64,000 nucleotides of DNA from Strobilurus pachycystidiatus (Eukaryota > Basidiomycota > Agaricomycetes > Agaricales > Physalacriaceae), in assembly GCA_019915135.1 (NCBI GenBank), contig JAHLMK010000008.1, positions 1,798,001 to 1,862,000 of the forward strand, given 5' to 3'. Shown piece by piece: positions 9,363-21,150 of the stretch. The number at the start of each line of letters is the position of its first letter. Position 1 is the first letter of the stretch. A program made the position numbers and the translations under genes. The notes beneath the pieces are model-generated. The model did no database searches. It was not told the origin of the DNA and saw only the letters and a list, made by a program, of their open reading frames with translations.

Positions 9363-12300
9363 CTATACAACATGAGGAGTTCGTAAGGTCAACGTGTTTG
9401 TCCGTGAGCCCATTTCCACACCAGTCCGCAGCCCTACCTTATTAATTCCATGGACATGATACTGCTCTCCGACTATCTCCTTCACGGCCAGCATGAGCCT
9501 ATCGAGACGACTCACAATACCAAAGGCAGTAGAGATGCCCACGCAGAACATGCTGTCAAGTCTCATCAGAAGATAGGTCGAAGAACGAAAATTCAACCCA
9601 CAGATACTGCTCATTCTCCAAGGTCTCCAAGGTCAAAGTTCTCGGAAGGCCAAAGTCCTCTTCGGCTTCTTTGTGAATGACACTGAACCCATGATACTTG
9701 TGCATGAAACGATCAACTAGTGGGCACGGCGTTAGTTGAGGCAATGGGTCCCCGGTACGCAAAGACGTGGAAATCATGCCTATGAATGCAAATCAATGAC
9801 AGATGTAAGCTCGAGAAAAGAACGCACTGATAACGGCCAGTAGGTCACCCTGAAAGTTTGGGTCCATGAATCGGGTACGAACGAGGAACGCTCGTGTCCA
9901 TGACGGTTCCATGTGTTCCATCACAGACATGAGATGTGAGAGGGAGTACGCAATTTGCCTGCCGGAAGAGGATTGAGCTTTGGAGGGTCAAGTGCATGGA
10001 ATCATGCTAACATCTGAAGATCCAAGATCGTTTGGTACCGAGCTGCAGGCCATCGACCACGGAGGGAAAACTTGAAATGTAGGATATGAGATCTCTCTAA
10101 TAACGACAAAGTGGAAAGCTGCGCGGACCTCATAGATAGCGTTGGTACGTAGCACCGCCGACCTGTTCAATTTGTTACGGATAGCGATCAGGCTGGTGAC
10201 AACCTCCAGAATGTCCTGTTCTCTGCGAGTGGTCGCGAACGAGATGACTGAACAGTATATAGCACCAAGCTCGGAAGACGTTGTAGCCAACATAGTCCTT
10301 TGGTACCGCCGAATTGTTGTTGCTGGAGGTAGAAAAGAAAAGATGCTACCAACAATGAGGAAAAAAACAAGTCATTCTTGTCAAGTAGGACATACAAGGC
10401 TGCTGTGACTCCGGCCGTAACAAGAACGAAACGACGCTGTGCGGTGATTGAGTCTCGATAAGTCGACACTTGACGAGCAGCGTACCCATGCCACTTCGAT
10501 ACCGGAGCCCGGACTGCCAGGCAGTACGATATGAATATCTTGATACGAGTATCCGACGACCTGAGGCAGCTTTGTGAGTATATGATAAGGCAGTCTTTAG
10601 CCAGTAGCGTCCCTACCAATACAGTCGTCACGAAGAAAATGATGTTCGTCATAGGCGGACCAGGCCAGTATAATCTCGCGTAAAAGAAAAATGGGAAGCA
10701 TACAGCGAAGACCGCAGCGAGTCCATAGGGACTCCCGTTACCATTACCAGCCGATATGTACCTGTTCACATATGAGAGTCTTGTCACTTTGTAGATCACC
10801 ACTCAAAAGACGTACCACATGACGGAGCCCACAATGCCACCACAGAATGTACTGAGCACACGAGCTACCCACCCAAATGCTGTGTCACCTCTGAATCGCG
10901 CCAGCGTAAGTTGAGCCATGACGCTACCATCCGCTAGTCAGTGCAAACAACGACGAGAACATGACTGAGTTGACCCACATTGCCCATACAAATCGATTCT
11001 CTGTAAACGTGATTAGCGCTTGGTCCAAAAGAAAGGCAACCTGATACTCACTGTATGCAAATTCCGCGGAGCCACTCAAGAGCGAAGGTATGCACATGAT
11101 GACTGCAGGAGTTCAGCTTTCACACAGCAAGAAAAGGGGTGCGAGCACGTACGTGTCAAGACTCCAGCCTTGACGGCATACAATGCATTGCCACCGCCAA
11201 ATCCTCGTACAAACATATACAGGTGATTCATGCACCATTCGAACGTGTTGCCTGGAGGGAGGGCGTCAGGATCCCGCTTCTTCGCCATACCCAGGTCATC
11301 CATGACTGCAGGTTCCAAACCCTGCACATATTCGGGATCTTCATCTTCTTCATGGTTGTCGGAAAGATTCCAGGGGTTCCAGGTGAAAAACTTCCGTGCA
11401 GGGGTCCATACACGATTCTTAGGTCGCTCTTGCTCGAGGCGAATGATCTCGTCCAGCTGTAGAGAGACGTTAGCTCTTCAGTGTATGTCTCGAGAAGAAG
11501 AGGTCACCATCTCAATTATTTGACATGTGAATCGCATCAGATGGTACTGATAGACGTAGCAATGAAAAAGGTAGCGATGACTGGGCGAGTCCTGTTCGAC
11601 ATCTCCCTTCGCCTCCAGCGCAGGGCGGTATGGATCGAGAACCTTGAACCTTGCGTCCGACTTGAAGTTCTGGAGCAAGGATTGGAGATCGTCCCGCCGC
11701 TTCGCCAGAGCGTCATATTTAGCTTGCCAAAGCTTCTTTTTCTCCTTTGCGGAACGCCAAAACGCGAAACGGCCTCTACGGACTTGACCAAGCCATTCTG
11801 AGATGGCGACCACGGCGCTCCGATTCGCCTCAATCAGAGGGTCGCAGCACTCGTGCAGCAGATCAGTGGATCGCTGGGTGTGCAAGGTCGAGTTGGGGTC
11901 GTGGAAGAACGTAGCTTCTATATCCATGTAACGTTGGGACATGAAAACGCCAACAGCGGGTTCAGTCTTGGACACGCGAGACAGGGAAAGGTGCAGAAGT
12001 GAGTTGTGAAGGAGGTTATGAAGTGGTCCGTGCTGGTGATAGTGGTGGCGAGAGCGCGAGTGCGAGTGCCCAATAATGGGCGAGGTAGGACTTCCATTGC
12101 GGCTCGGCCGTTCGTCGTCATCTGTGTCAGGAGTCCGGCGTTCTACAGAGTGCTGCCTCGATGATATGGGAGTGGATGGCCTAGACGGCAGCGGCGTCAT
12201 GGGAAACTTCTCTCGAGTCGGCTCAATGAGGGCGAAGTAAATGGTCAGACCATTGGCGCGGACTGCCATACGTCGGGCAATATCCTGAAGACATTTGAAA

Positions 12301-13536
12301 TCCGTGGGGGCAAACCTAGAGTAGATGAGGTCGGATGGAAGAAGGCGGCCCGTGATAGCGAGTGGCACTAGCGCCGCTTCGGACTGCTTGATGTTCGCCT
12401 TAATTCCCGCCGCAGTCGCTGCAAATTCCGATGAATCGGCGGGATTGTCCTTCAGAGTTCGGTAAAGTTCCAGAGATTTGACAAGGGGTGCGAGAACTGC
12501 TTGCAGCCGTGTCGTGAAATCTGCTGATACTGTTTGCGGAAAGACGAAGATGGAGACGAAGACCGAGATGGAGGAGTGAAACCCAAGAGGAACAAGGATG
12601 CTTCTGCCAATCTGAAAAATCTATAAACAGCTCGCCGGCAGGGTATCAGGACTTACTGCATAGTATGGGTATGGACTACCAATAGCATTTAGAAATCACG
12701 GGCATCTGTTCAAGAGAAGTGCTCACAGCAGAATAGCAGTAGTCAGAGATATATCTAAGCCTATACAGGCTAAGATACACCCAAAAAGATACGGTCCAGG
12801 TCCCTGACGGGCTCTTACAAAGAGGAGGAATACTGACCCAAGAAAGATAAAGACAGCGAGAATGACTGTCGGCGCCGGCTCGACAAACTCGCCCGTAATA
12901 GCAGCCAGAATCGTGACCGAGGGGTCAGAATTAGTGCGCGCAAGATTGGCGAGAAACATTCCAAGACATGACCATCTTTACGAAGGGTATTGAGCCAGAT
13001 AGAGTCACCGTGAAACAAGTACTTACGCCCAGACCATCGAGACAAGGACGATGATGATGACTTCGCGTTCGACTACACCAATGAAATGATCACTAGGAGG
13101 GGACATGAAAGCGGCTTGTTAAGGCCAAGTTAGTCACTTGAAAAGTTTACCGAGAGTACGCATACAGATAAGGATGAGGAAGCTTGCCTATAGGCAGTCA
13201 GTTGAATTCCGATTCGATGGGGTGAGCACAGAGACTCACTTGTCCTATGTATAATTCGACTGGGGGTATGATGAAGAGTACTGAGGATATCCAGGCAGCA
13301 ACGGCGCATCGCAGAACAGGTTTAAGCTTTGTCCAAGCCCAATTGTTCGGGATCCATTGAAGACTGGCGGGGAAAACGAGTTTTGGTCGTGATTTGGTTG
13401 AAGACGACGTTCCCTTCTCATTAGAGTCTGTGTCACTGGCGCTCTCCTCTTTCTTTGCTGGAAAGGCTGGGTCGATGCGGATTCTGAGCGTAGGATCTCT
13501 CCCTCGCCTCGGAGGGGCTTGTTCTGTCGAAGCCAT
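9363..13536 (-). CDS. Bre4-like ArAE-family membrane protein (DUF2421 C-terminus)
   Basis: A large minus-strand gene in many exons. It starts at 13536 with a hydrophilic N-terminus (MASTEQAPPRRGRDPTLRIR), then LRCAVAAWISSVLFIIPP, which resembles the first membrane segment of the fungal ArAE_2 N-terminal domain. Further membrane segments lie near 13040-12720. A long soluble exon follows at 12368-11478 (296 codons with Ser/Arg/His-rich loops and a basic coiled stretch). A second membrane block near 10800-10600 includes PPMTNIIFFVTTVLVGTLLA, and a DUF2421-like tail ends with RLDRLMLAVKEIVGEQYHVHG near 9450. The nearest named relative is yeast Bre4, a putative endomembrane transporter linked to brefeldin A sensitivity. 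Substrate unknown. Exon borders are approximate. Confidence 0.75.
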
Positions 13537-14202
13537 GCTGAACGGTGCCGTGATAGGCTAGGCGAACATGAGCGAACGAAAGGAAGAGAGGTTCGTCCAT
13601 AAATATTTCAAATTGCAGATCATGGGCGCGCGTGACATCATAGAAAATGCGAAGAAAATGGGTAAGTACTTGCCATTGGGGTACGTACATCCCCGTACAG
13701 TACATCGTTTGAACACCGACTACAAGGCTACCATCGGTCTCCGTGGGCAGCTTGTTAGTCAGAGGTCAGGGTGACCAATGGTGACCTTGTAGCGCTATAT
13801 CTGGACATCCAATGGACATGGCTGATTCACTGAAAGGCGTGTCGACTTCGGAGATACGACTTTAAAGCTATGAGACACTGGTAAGAAACCTTACCCATAG
13901 TCATACAAGAGTTTTGTGATGTATTTGACAAGTATTTCGAGAGAGTACTTTACTGCAAGATCTATTACAAGACGACATCTCTGCTTCGTGCTATTATTGG
14001 AGCTCAATACCCCAATTGAATGATTGAGCACGCGGGTTGTCGCGGTAGTACTAGTGTTACCTCGCAGCAGCTTTCGGTGGAAGTTGCTCAGCCCTGGTGT
14101 GTACCAAATCTATGCACCCGATCGCGATACGACGCGAGTCGCGACTATGACAATACTGGCATGACGTGTGCTTCTGTCTCTTACCACCACTCAACTAGCG
14201 CC
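13537..14202. other. Divergent intergenic region
   Basis: Lies between the 5' ends of the leftward Bre4-like gene and the rightward NAD(P)-binding gene. Only short chance reading frames are present and I see no RNA gene or repeat. It should hold both promoters. Confidence 0.5.
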
Positions 14203-14967
14203 ATGCGCATTCTGCTCTTGGGCTCGACAGGCGCTTCCGGTATTCTCGTGGCGCGCGAAGCCCTGACCACATTCCAATCCTGTACCCTTATTCTCTACGC
14301 CCGCACTCCATCCAAAGTTCCATCCGATATATCCTCTAATTCCTCTGTCATCATCATCGAAGGCGACCTTGAGAATCATGATGCACTATCCAAGGCCCTG
14401 GAAGGCGTGGACGCCGTCCTTTCTGTTCTGGGCCCAGTAGTGAGCCTCAAGGACGGGCCGTTCCATCCTTCTAACACGCCGCTCGCTCAAGCTTATGAAC
14501 GCATCATCGGCCTCATGCATAAACACGGCGTCAAACGCCTCATCGTTCTGGGGACCGCGTCAATCACAGATCCCGAGGACAAGTTTAGTCTCAAGTACTC
14601 TGCAATGGTCGCGTCTGTTGCTGCCGTCGCCTACAACAGCTACAAAGACGTCGTTGCCATTGGGAAGACGATACGCGCCAGTGAAGGCATCGATTGGACC
14701 ATCGTCAGAGTTCCGATCCTCGCGAGTGGTGACAACAGAGAGGTCATTGCGGGCTATATTGGCGATGGAAAGATTGGAACGACATTGGCAAGAGCTGGAT
14801 TTGCTGCATTCATGATCAGAGAGTTGGGTACCTCAGAGTGGAAGAATAAAGCACCGATCATCACTTCTCGATGTAAGAGCTCAACATCTTCCCTAGTCTC
14901 AGCACTGATAGTTCATCCATCAGAGTTGCATTTCTTTGTTGACAAGTACGCGTTTGGCCCAGTATAA
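14203..14967 (+). CDS. NAD(P)-binding atypical SDR / NmrA-like protein
   Basis: The start at 14203 gives MRILLLGSTGASGILVAREA, a Rossmann fold beginning directly with the dinucleotide-binding motif GxTGxSG. Downstream landmarks are IIEGDLENHDALSKALEGVDAV, typical of the NAD(P)H-binding family (PF13460), and VKRLIVLGTAS, then SEGIDWTIVRVPIL. The protein ends near KNKAPIITSR, the usual end of the family. After that comes a possible GT-AG intron starting near 14873; depending on the acceptor used the protein stops at once (TAG) or reads on to the stop at 14967. An upstream in-frame ATG at 14020 would add 61 residues unlike the family and is not preferred. Substrate unknown. Confidence 0.8.
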   Translation: MRILLLGSTGASGILVAREALTTFQSCTLILYARTPSKVPSDISSNSSVIIIEGDLENHDALSKALEGVDAVLSVLGPVVSLKDGPFHPSNTPLAQAYERIIGLMHKHGVKRLIVLGTASITDPEDKFSLKYSAMVASVAAVAYNSYKDVVAIGKTIRASEGIDWTIVRVPILASGDNREVIAGYIGDGKIGTTLARAGFAAFMIRELGTSEWKNKAPIITSRCKSSTSSLVSALIVHPSELHFFVDKYAFGPV

Positions 14968-15404
14968 TCCACCTGGTCATTGCAATGTCTAAGTTGTGAT
15001 GCGTTTTCCCCGATAGACCTGGCCTGTGCTAGTAGCTACATCCAGGGCACCAGGTCCGAAAAGTTCTGAACTCTGTAAGCATTCCCAGTCGTTGTCTCGT
15101 GGCATATGTTCTGAGCTACGTGACAATATGCCGTTCTTCTGATGCAGTATATATCAGGCATGGTGGCCTCTCCCTCTCCATCGTCCTTGGCCTTGAGCTT
15201 CAATCTCAAAGCGATTGATGCAACAAGCCTGCTTCTGTGTGATTGGCCGTGTCTGATGAGCGCAACTCCCGACTGTCCGTGTAGACATGTGTGTAATGCG
15301 GCAGCGGTCAATTGCCATAGACTTTAGGAGAATCGTATCGCCCACTAGCATAGAGTTAGTCCATCATCGAGCAAGAACGTTAGATTAAATCACCTAGGTC
15401 TGAG
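14968..15404. other. Convergent intergenic region
   Basis: Between the 3' ends of the NAD(P)-binding gene (+) and LIP2 (-). Short overlapping frames near 15036-15351 on both strands show no family features. Nothing else seen. Confidence 0.5.
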
Positions 15405-16208
15405 TCAATTTACTGTCTTGCTAACCATCCCTTCTCCATTCCGCGATGCCGCCTCAGCAGCCCGGCCAATCATCTCACCAACCTCTGCATCACTCTCCAA
15501 ATCAAAAGGTAACATGTCGCGCTCGTATGCTTTCCCGAATTGACTGACGATGCCTCGAATCTCTCCGGAAACAGAGAGGTCTGTCGAACCCACAGCCGAC
15601 GCGATACTGGTCGCGTGGACGTCGTTCAAACCGCACGCAACGACGTCGGCGAACCAGTCAAGAGGTTCTTTAGTAATATTCATGGCAAAGCCATGAGTGG
15701 TAAGACGATGGCGGACCTGGACGCCTATGCTCGCTATCTTCGCGTCGGGGGCCAAGAAGACGCCAGTCAGATCGGTGGTGTACGACTCGACACCGTGCGC
15801 TTGTTTCAGATGGGATTTCAGCATAGTTTGCATACGGCAGATATAGTCGCGGATGCCCAGAGGGGGAGAGGTGCGGCCTAAGTCGAGGAGAGGGTACCCG
15901 ACTATTTGGCCAGGTCCGTGATACGTGAGTTGGCCGCCGCGTTGAGTGGTGATAAAGTCGGCGCCGCGCGCCTCTAAGCGCTTGCGTTCGACAGTCAATT
16001 CATCGTCGGTCTGACGTCGACCAGCGGTGTAGACCGGTCGGTGTTCCAGGAGAAGGAGAATGTCCGGGTATTGCTGCCCTGCTTTCCTTCTTTGCAGCTG
16101 TAGTTGGTGCAGATTCTCTTGAAGCAATAATGCGCGGGTGTATGGCAGAGGAGAAGTAAAGTGGTGGTAGAAGATGGGTGGGAGGCGCATGCCTGCTCCG
16201 ACTTTCAT
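15405..16208 (-). CDS. LIP2: Octanoyl-[acyl carrier protein] transferase (lipoate biosynthesis)
   Basis: LipB/Lip2 transfers octanoyl groups from mitochondrial acyl carrier protein to lipoate-dependent enzymes, the first step of lipoate synthesis. This single-exon gene gives 267 residues from the ATG at 16208 (MKVGAGMRLPPIFYHHF), close to the normal family length. Diagnostic stretches are LLLLEHRPVYTAGRR, the active-site RGGQLTYHGPGQIVGYPLLD, KIASIGVQVRHRLTTHGFAMN with the conserved Lys, and FADVVACGL with the catalytic Cys. The frame is open for another 110 codons upstream, but those overlap the divergent WW-domain gene and are low complexity, so the later start is preferred. Its 5' end is only 79 bp from the WW gene start, so the two probably share a bidirectional promoter. 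Confidence 0.93.
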   Translation of the reverse strand: MKVGAGMRLPPIFYHHFTSPLPYTRALLLQENLHQLQLQRRKAGQQYPDILLLLEHRPVYTAGRRQTDDELTVERKRLEARGADFITTQRGGQLTYHGPGQIVGYPLLDLGRTSPPLGIRDYICRMQTMLKSHLKQAHGVESYTTDLTGVFLAPDAKIASIGVQVRHRLTTHGFAMNITKEPLDWFADVVACGLNDVHATSIASAVGSTDLSVSGEIRGIVSQFGKAYERDMLPFDLESDAEVGEMIGRAAEAASRNGEGMVSKTVN

Positions 16209-16287
16209 AAGTTGTTGACCGTTCAAGGTCGACCGACGGAATGTCCGAATCGGGAAATACGACTCTTTCCAGAACTTCGACCACGAT

Positions 16288-17083
16288 ATGGCCTCGCCTT
16301 CACCATCGCCCGAGCCGTCCTCTTCCGCTGCACCGGGACAACAAGAAAAGGCATCTTCTGAACAGGCGTCGCAGCCGTCGACCCCAGAGGCAGAGCCTGC
16401 CTCTGAATCGAAGGATCCAGCCCCCACCGAAGGTGAAGCAGAGGCACCCACTGCACCTGCCGACGCAGGATCAGTGGCCACAACCAGCGCAGTCCCGACA
16501 AATGGCGACTGGCAAGCTATCTTCTCACCGCAACACAACGCTTACTACTTCTTCAACACCGCAACACAGCAAACGACTTGGGAGAATCCCATTCAACCCG
16601 CCACGGAGCCAGAAGCCTCCTCCTCCTCCTCTCCCTCCTCCTCTGCCGCCGCCAAGCAACCAAGCAAGTATGATGCGGCACTGGCAGCTGGTATTGACCC
16701 GTCCTTGGCGTACCTTGATCCTACTCTAGGCGCAGGGCCCAGTGGTGTCGGAGGAAGCTATGCGGCCGCGGCGCGGTTCAATGCTCGGACAGGTCGCTTC
16801 ACGGCGGATGACGCGAGAGACCCCAGCCATATGTCCGAATACGAGCGCGCCAAGCGCATGAGCTCGTTCTACTTCGATGTCGATGGTTGGCAGAAACAGC
16901 GGGAACAGGAGCAGCAGGAGGAAGAGGCAGATGGAAAGAAGAGGAAACGGCCTTCCAAGAAAGACCTGGTGAGCCTTTCATGTGTTTGATATATGACCGC
17001 GCAACTTATACGCACTGCAGGAGAGGTTCAAAGAGCAGAAGAAACAGAAAAAGATTGCGAAAACTGCATGGCTCAGAACATGA
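16288..17083 (+). CDS. WW-domain protein
   Basis: Two exons (16288-16968 and 17021-17083) joined across a 52-nt intron give 247 residues. The N-terminal 70 residues are Ser/Pro/Ala/Glu-rich and disordered. One WW domain follows (about 70-105: GDWQAIFSPQHNAYYFFNT then TTWENPI, with both signature Trp). Next is a Ser-rich linker, then YDAALAAGIDPSLAYLDP, an F-N-A-R-T-G-R-F motif and RMSSFYFDVDGWQ. The C-terminus is highly basic and looks like a nuclear localisation signal (KKRKRPSKK). WW domains bind proline-rich peptides. The ordered C-terminal block suggests a conserved fungal family, but I cannot name it or its partner. Confidence 0.85.
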
Positions 17084-17222
17084 ACGTAAGTCTCCAAGAC
17101 ATACGGTACCGTCAACGTATCTCTAATTGCGGCGTCGTACATATGTAGAGTTTATCCAAGCGGGTTTTATCTTCATCAGTGGCTCGTGTCATTTGTTACG
17201 GCTACATATATCAGGTTGTACA

Positions 17223-19477
17223 TCATTGTAAGGGCAAACCGCAAACTTCACAATCGTTTCCTCCATGGTTGTTCTCGAACGTACAATGAGGGCAAACACG
17301 ACCGCTACCACCGCCAGAAGCTGCCTGTTCGGCAGCAATCTGATCCAATACGTCTTGAGGAATATCTTCATCCATGGCTGATGAAGAATTATTATTGCGC
17401 GCGGCTGTAGAGCATGAGCAGGAGAAGAGCAATCTGAGATATGAAGCAACTCACGAGCGCTCTCACGGACGAAGGTCATAAGAGTTTGCCAACCGTCAGT
17501 GGCCATGAGAGGATCGAGTTGACTGACGTCTTCGAGCAGCGTCGGCGAAGAGGCGACCTGTGTCAACACTTTCATATCCTCCTGTCCTGGTGTGAATAAC
17601 ATTGACCAACGACAAAACGGACCATACCGGTGAGAATAGCTGAGTGGTATCCAGAAATGCAATAAGGTGCCAGTCACTCAAAAAGTTGGCTAGCTCCAGG
17701 GTTTTGTGGGCTTGACCGGGTACCATGTTCTTGCTATCTGGAATGTCTGCCGCACCGAGAGAGTTTAGTGCTGAAAGAACAGAGTCGATTGTCTGATCTT
17801 CCAGTCCTGGCCGGTTTTCGATTCTGTAAGCAGTGGAGCGGAACATGGGCGAAGGAGTCTGAGGGAAGCCATGTGTGACCTGCGAGAAGTCATGTAAACT
17901 TTGGTCAGATTGTGGGTCACAGTGTGCTCACATTGACGATTAGGTATTCCACAGGGAATGCGGGTTTCGCGCTCTTCTTGACCTCAAGCCCATACTCGTT
18001 CTTGTAGGAGAAGAAGACATCTGGTACGTAGCGCGCGTGATCCTGGCTACGATCTTCCTCTTTGACGCGCACAATTCCAGGATCGACACTGGCCTCTATC
18101 ATGTCTGCGGCTACCATGGCTTCAGCCTGGGCCGAAACTTGATAGGCCGAGACGTCAACTTGACCATCCTCAGTTCCAGTCAGGATGGCGGTAACAAGGC
18201 GCGATGAGAACTGTCCAGTGGGCGAGGATTTGGAAACCGTAGGGTTGGCATTCTGCATGGTGGCCGCGAAGATGGCTTCTAAAGAAGAGATGTAGAACGA
18301 GCCGGGATGACGTTTGAAGACGTTCTTGGTCCTATCCTCTTCTGTGGGGTCGAGATCGGTGAATATGTATCCAACAATGGTCAGCGGTGTCGAGGTTTGC
18401 TCAGCAAGTCGTCTGATCCGAGGTTCGTCTTCCCAAGGTAACCCAAGAGTCAAGCCATCCAGTTCGCCCTGCTGTGGCGGCTCGTAGATAGCTTCTACTA
18501 CGGCCTTGATACCCATAGGTACTTTCTCATATGGCTCGTAGCGACCTATCATCCAACCAAACCGTTGTAAGCCAGTCCTCCTCCAGGCTTGCAAGAACTT
18601 ATCGACGATATCCATCGAGGCGATCTCCAGATGATCGACCATTCGAAAAGGTTGGGACTGTAGTGTTATTGCCGACGGTTGACATGACGTGCAGATGCCA
18701 GCAGGCCACGCAGGATGGGCTCCAGTGGGACAAGGTGATTTGACTTTGTATGACAGTGGGTCTAGGGGCGGGAGAAACGAGGCGGAGGACGTCGACGTTT
18801 TTGGAGATATCTTCTGCAGATAGGCGTGGTAAGAAAGATGCTTGATGGCGTTCTCTTTGTGATAGGCTGCATCGTAGGGCTCCAAAGGCATGCAATAATC
18901 GCACATGCCCTTCATTCCGTGCTTGCAGAAGATGGCATCACGGGCTCGCGGAATCTTCCCGTCGCTGGAGCGCCAGTAGGAGTCCACCCTATCCTCTGTC
19001 ACCAGTTCCCAAGGCCGTTTCTCGCCGGAGCCGATTGACAGTGGTGCGCTCTGCTGCGACGGAGGCTGCGATGTCGTGCTTGATTCCGCGACCTCCTTGT
19101 ATGTGATGAATAGCAGGTCGCCATGGCTACATGATGTGGTGAGTCCAATAAGCGGGAGGCGGGAGAGTCAGACGCACTTGATTCCGACATTCTTCAGATT
19201 TCGTCCTTTGAGTGACAGGATCTGGACTTCGTTTCCGCGAGGCTGGTCGGAGATGGTCATCGTTGATGGATCGGCATTCGGAGAGGTTTCCAATATCTGG
19301 AATGACAACTATTGAATAAGTGTTCAGAGCTCACAGACTCCTCGTTACCTTGGCCAACAAGAGCGCCATATCGTCTGTTGGCTGCACTTCGAAACGAAAG
19401 TTTCCATCTTTGGATCGGATTCGCAGGAGCTAGAAAGAGTCAGAGAGGTGTATTGGGTGGTGCAGAGTGCGTACCAT
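17223..19477 (-). CDS. NPL4: NPL4, Cdc48/p97 cofactor for ubiquitin-dependent extraction
   Basis: Npl4 pairs with Ufd1 and the Cdc48 ATPase to pull ubiquitinated proteins from membranes and complexes. The start is placed at 19477, where exon 1 contributes only the ATG; a 45-nt intron (19474-19430) then joins LLRIRSKDGNFRFEVQ, the expected ubiquitin-like N-terminus. Zinc-binding residues CKHGMKGMCDYC follow, then an Npl4-type MPN fold (HLEIASMDIVDKFLQAWRRT, RFGWMIGRYEPYEKVP, TIVGYIFTDLDP) without JAMM metal ligands, as expected. The C-terminus is an NZF ubiquitin-binding zinc finger (CPHCTFEN then CEVCGLPL) ending at 17223. A large exon spans 19002-17917. All family domains are present. Confidence 0.94.
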
Positions 19478-19961
19478 GATGGACGTAGAAGTGCAAGTGC
19501 GAGTTGACGCGACGCGCGTCGAGCGTCATCAGTTTAGGGTTAAGGTGACGGCCCCGGTCTAAGGGGAATTCCGAATGCTGCCACCTCATATCGGAATTCA
19601 TTACTAACACGGCAAGAGCCATCTACTTACACTTTGATCCATCTATGGACGCGTCTCCCATGCCAGAATGCGTGTCAAATGCTGCGAAAAGTGCTCCCTG
19701 GCCTCAGGTCTACCTCAATCTCCAATTCGGCAATTTGCGAAGGTTGCGTTATTCCTCCAAGGCTGTCGCAATCGCGAGAATCTATGGCGAATCTGCTCAG
19801 TCAATAGAAAAGAAGCGTGTTGGCCCTACAAGACTGGCGCCTTGCTTCCTTATCTGGCGATGCTGCCACTCAAAACCACGGCCTTCGACGCCACGCCTTT
19901 GGAATACAGCAACATTCAGTCTGAGCTCGACCGCTGGAAGAATCTCACTTTCTCGTTCGAT
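19478..19961. other. Divergent promoter region NPL4 / bZIP
   Basis: Between the NPL4 start (-) and the bZIP start (+). Overlapping frames on both strands show no family features. Confidence 0.5.
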
Positions 19962-21006
19962 ATGGGTGACGAGCAGAACTCCAAGTCGCCCTCAGAATCT
20001 CACGCATCTCAACGGCAATCTCATGACCAGGTGAGTCCCTCTGAGTGCGGTCAATGGTCCAAGTTCTCCAATTGTTTGTGACAGAGCATACAAGACGCGG
20101 TTCTTCTAGCTCAGTTCGCCGAAGCAACTCGCCACCTTCAGCCGCCTACTATCACCCCCGCACCGCCGCAAGGAACGCAGATGAACATTCCTTTGGATCC
20201 ATCGCTGGTCGCGCTAGTACAAGCTTTGCAGACCGTCCAGAGTCAGGGCATTTCGCCGGCAAACTTTCCTCCTTCACATTCTGGCCAAGGTGCACAGCAC
20301 GCACGTCGACCACAACATGCGCCGTCTCAGATAGACAACCATGCCGCACTCTTTCAGTTACTACAGCAGTCATCTAGTAGTGCAAATATCCCGCCGCCAC
20401 AACCACCACCACCACCACAATACCATGGCTATTCGTCCGAGTCCATGAACTCATTCCTTGATCAATTTACCGATTATAACCATGGCGCGCCGAGCCAGCA
20501 AGCATCTGGAAGCTCGTCCGGGAGCTCTGGGGCCGCTGCTGTCGCATCGACTTCGGCTTCTTCTCCTCCCAGCAACACCGATGAAGGATTCGATGACAAG
20601 CGTCGTCGAAATACTGCTGCATCCGGTGAGTGACGATAGTTTCTGTTTCGAGAATGCGCTCTCATGAACAACACATCTAGCACGATTTAGAATAAAGAAG
20701 AAACAACGGACTCATAACTTGGAGAGGTCCGTTTCAGATCTCAAAGGTCGAGCAGACGAGTTGGAGCGGGAGGCTTCAGACCTTCGTCGAGAAAACGGAT
20801 GGCTGAAGGAGATCATCATGTTGAAGAGCAGTCGCCTGAACCTAACGCCAGATACGGTCTCGTCCTCAATGTGGGACCATAATAACAATACCGAGAATGG
20901 CGACGATCCTGAGGAGGACGGCGATCAAGGAAGAGAGTCATCAGACTCTGACTATGTTGATGATGCGAGAAGAAAAGGGAAGGGGAAGGCGAAATCGAAG
21001 AAATAG
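19962..21006 (+). CDS. bZIP transcription factor (Met4/Cys3/MetR-like basic region)
   Basis: Three exons (19962-20030, 20085-20625, 20681-21006) splice in frame to 311 residues. The N-terminal half is Gln/Pro/Ser-rich with His and Pro runs, typical of an activation region. The intron at 20626-20680 interrupts the basic region after RRRNTAAS; the joined region continues ARFRIKKKQRTHNLE, followed by leucine-zipper heptads (about 210-245) ending WLKEIIMLK. The NTAASARFR-x-KKK signature is that of the fungal sulfur regulators Cys3/MetR, so a role in sulfur metabolism is plausible but not shown. The C-terminus is acidic then Lys-rich, probably a nuclear localisation signal. Confidence 0.9.
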
Positions 21007-21150
21007 GGCAGATATACTTGAGCAGCAGATTCGTTAGTACATATAATTGCAGCATGAGCCCACAGTAATGTCGGCTACCTTCCGTCACACATATATATAC
21101 CGCATAGTGTATTCATTCTGGACTCAAAGAGCCAACAATCACGCCATATC

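Noticed and set aside
14020..14202. Upstream ATG extension of the NAD(P)-binding gene
   Set aside because: The family begins at the Rossmann motif directly after the ATG at 14203; the extra 61 residues look like translated leader.
16209..16538. 110-codon N-terminal extension of LIP2
   Set aside because: Overlaps the WW-domain gene on the other strand and is its Ser/Ala/Glu-rich shadow.
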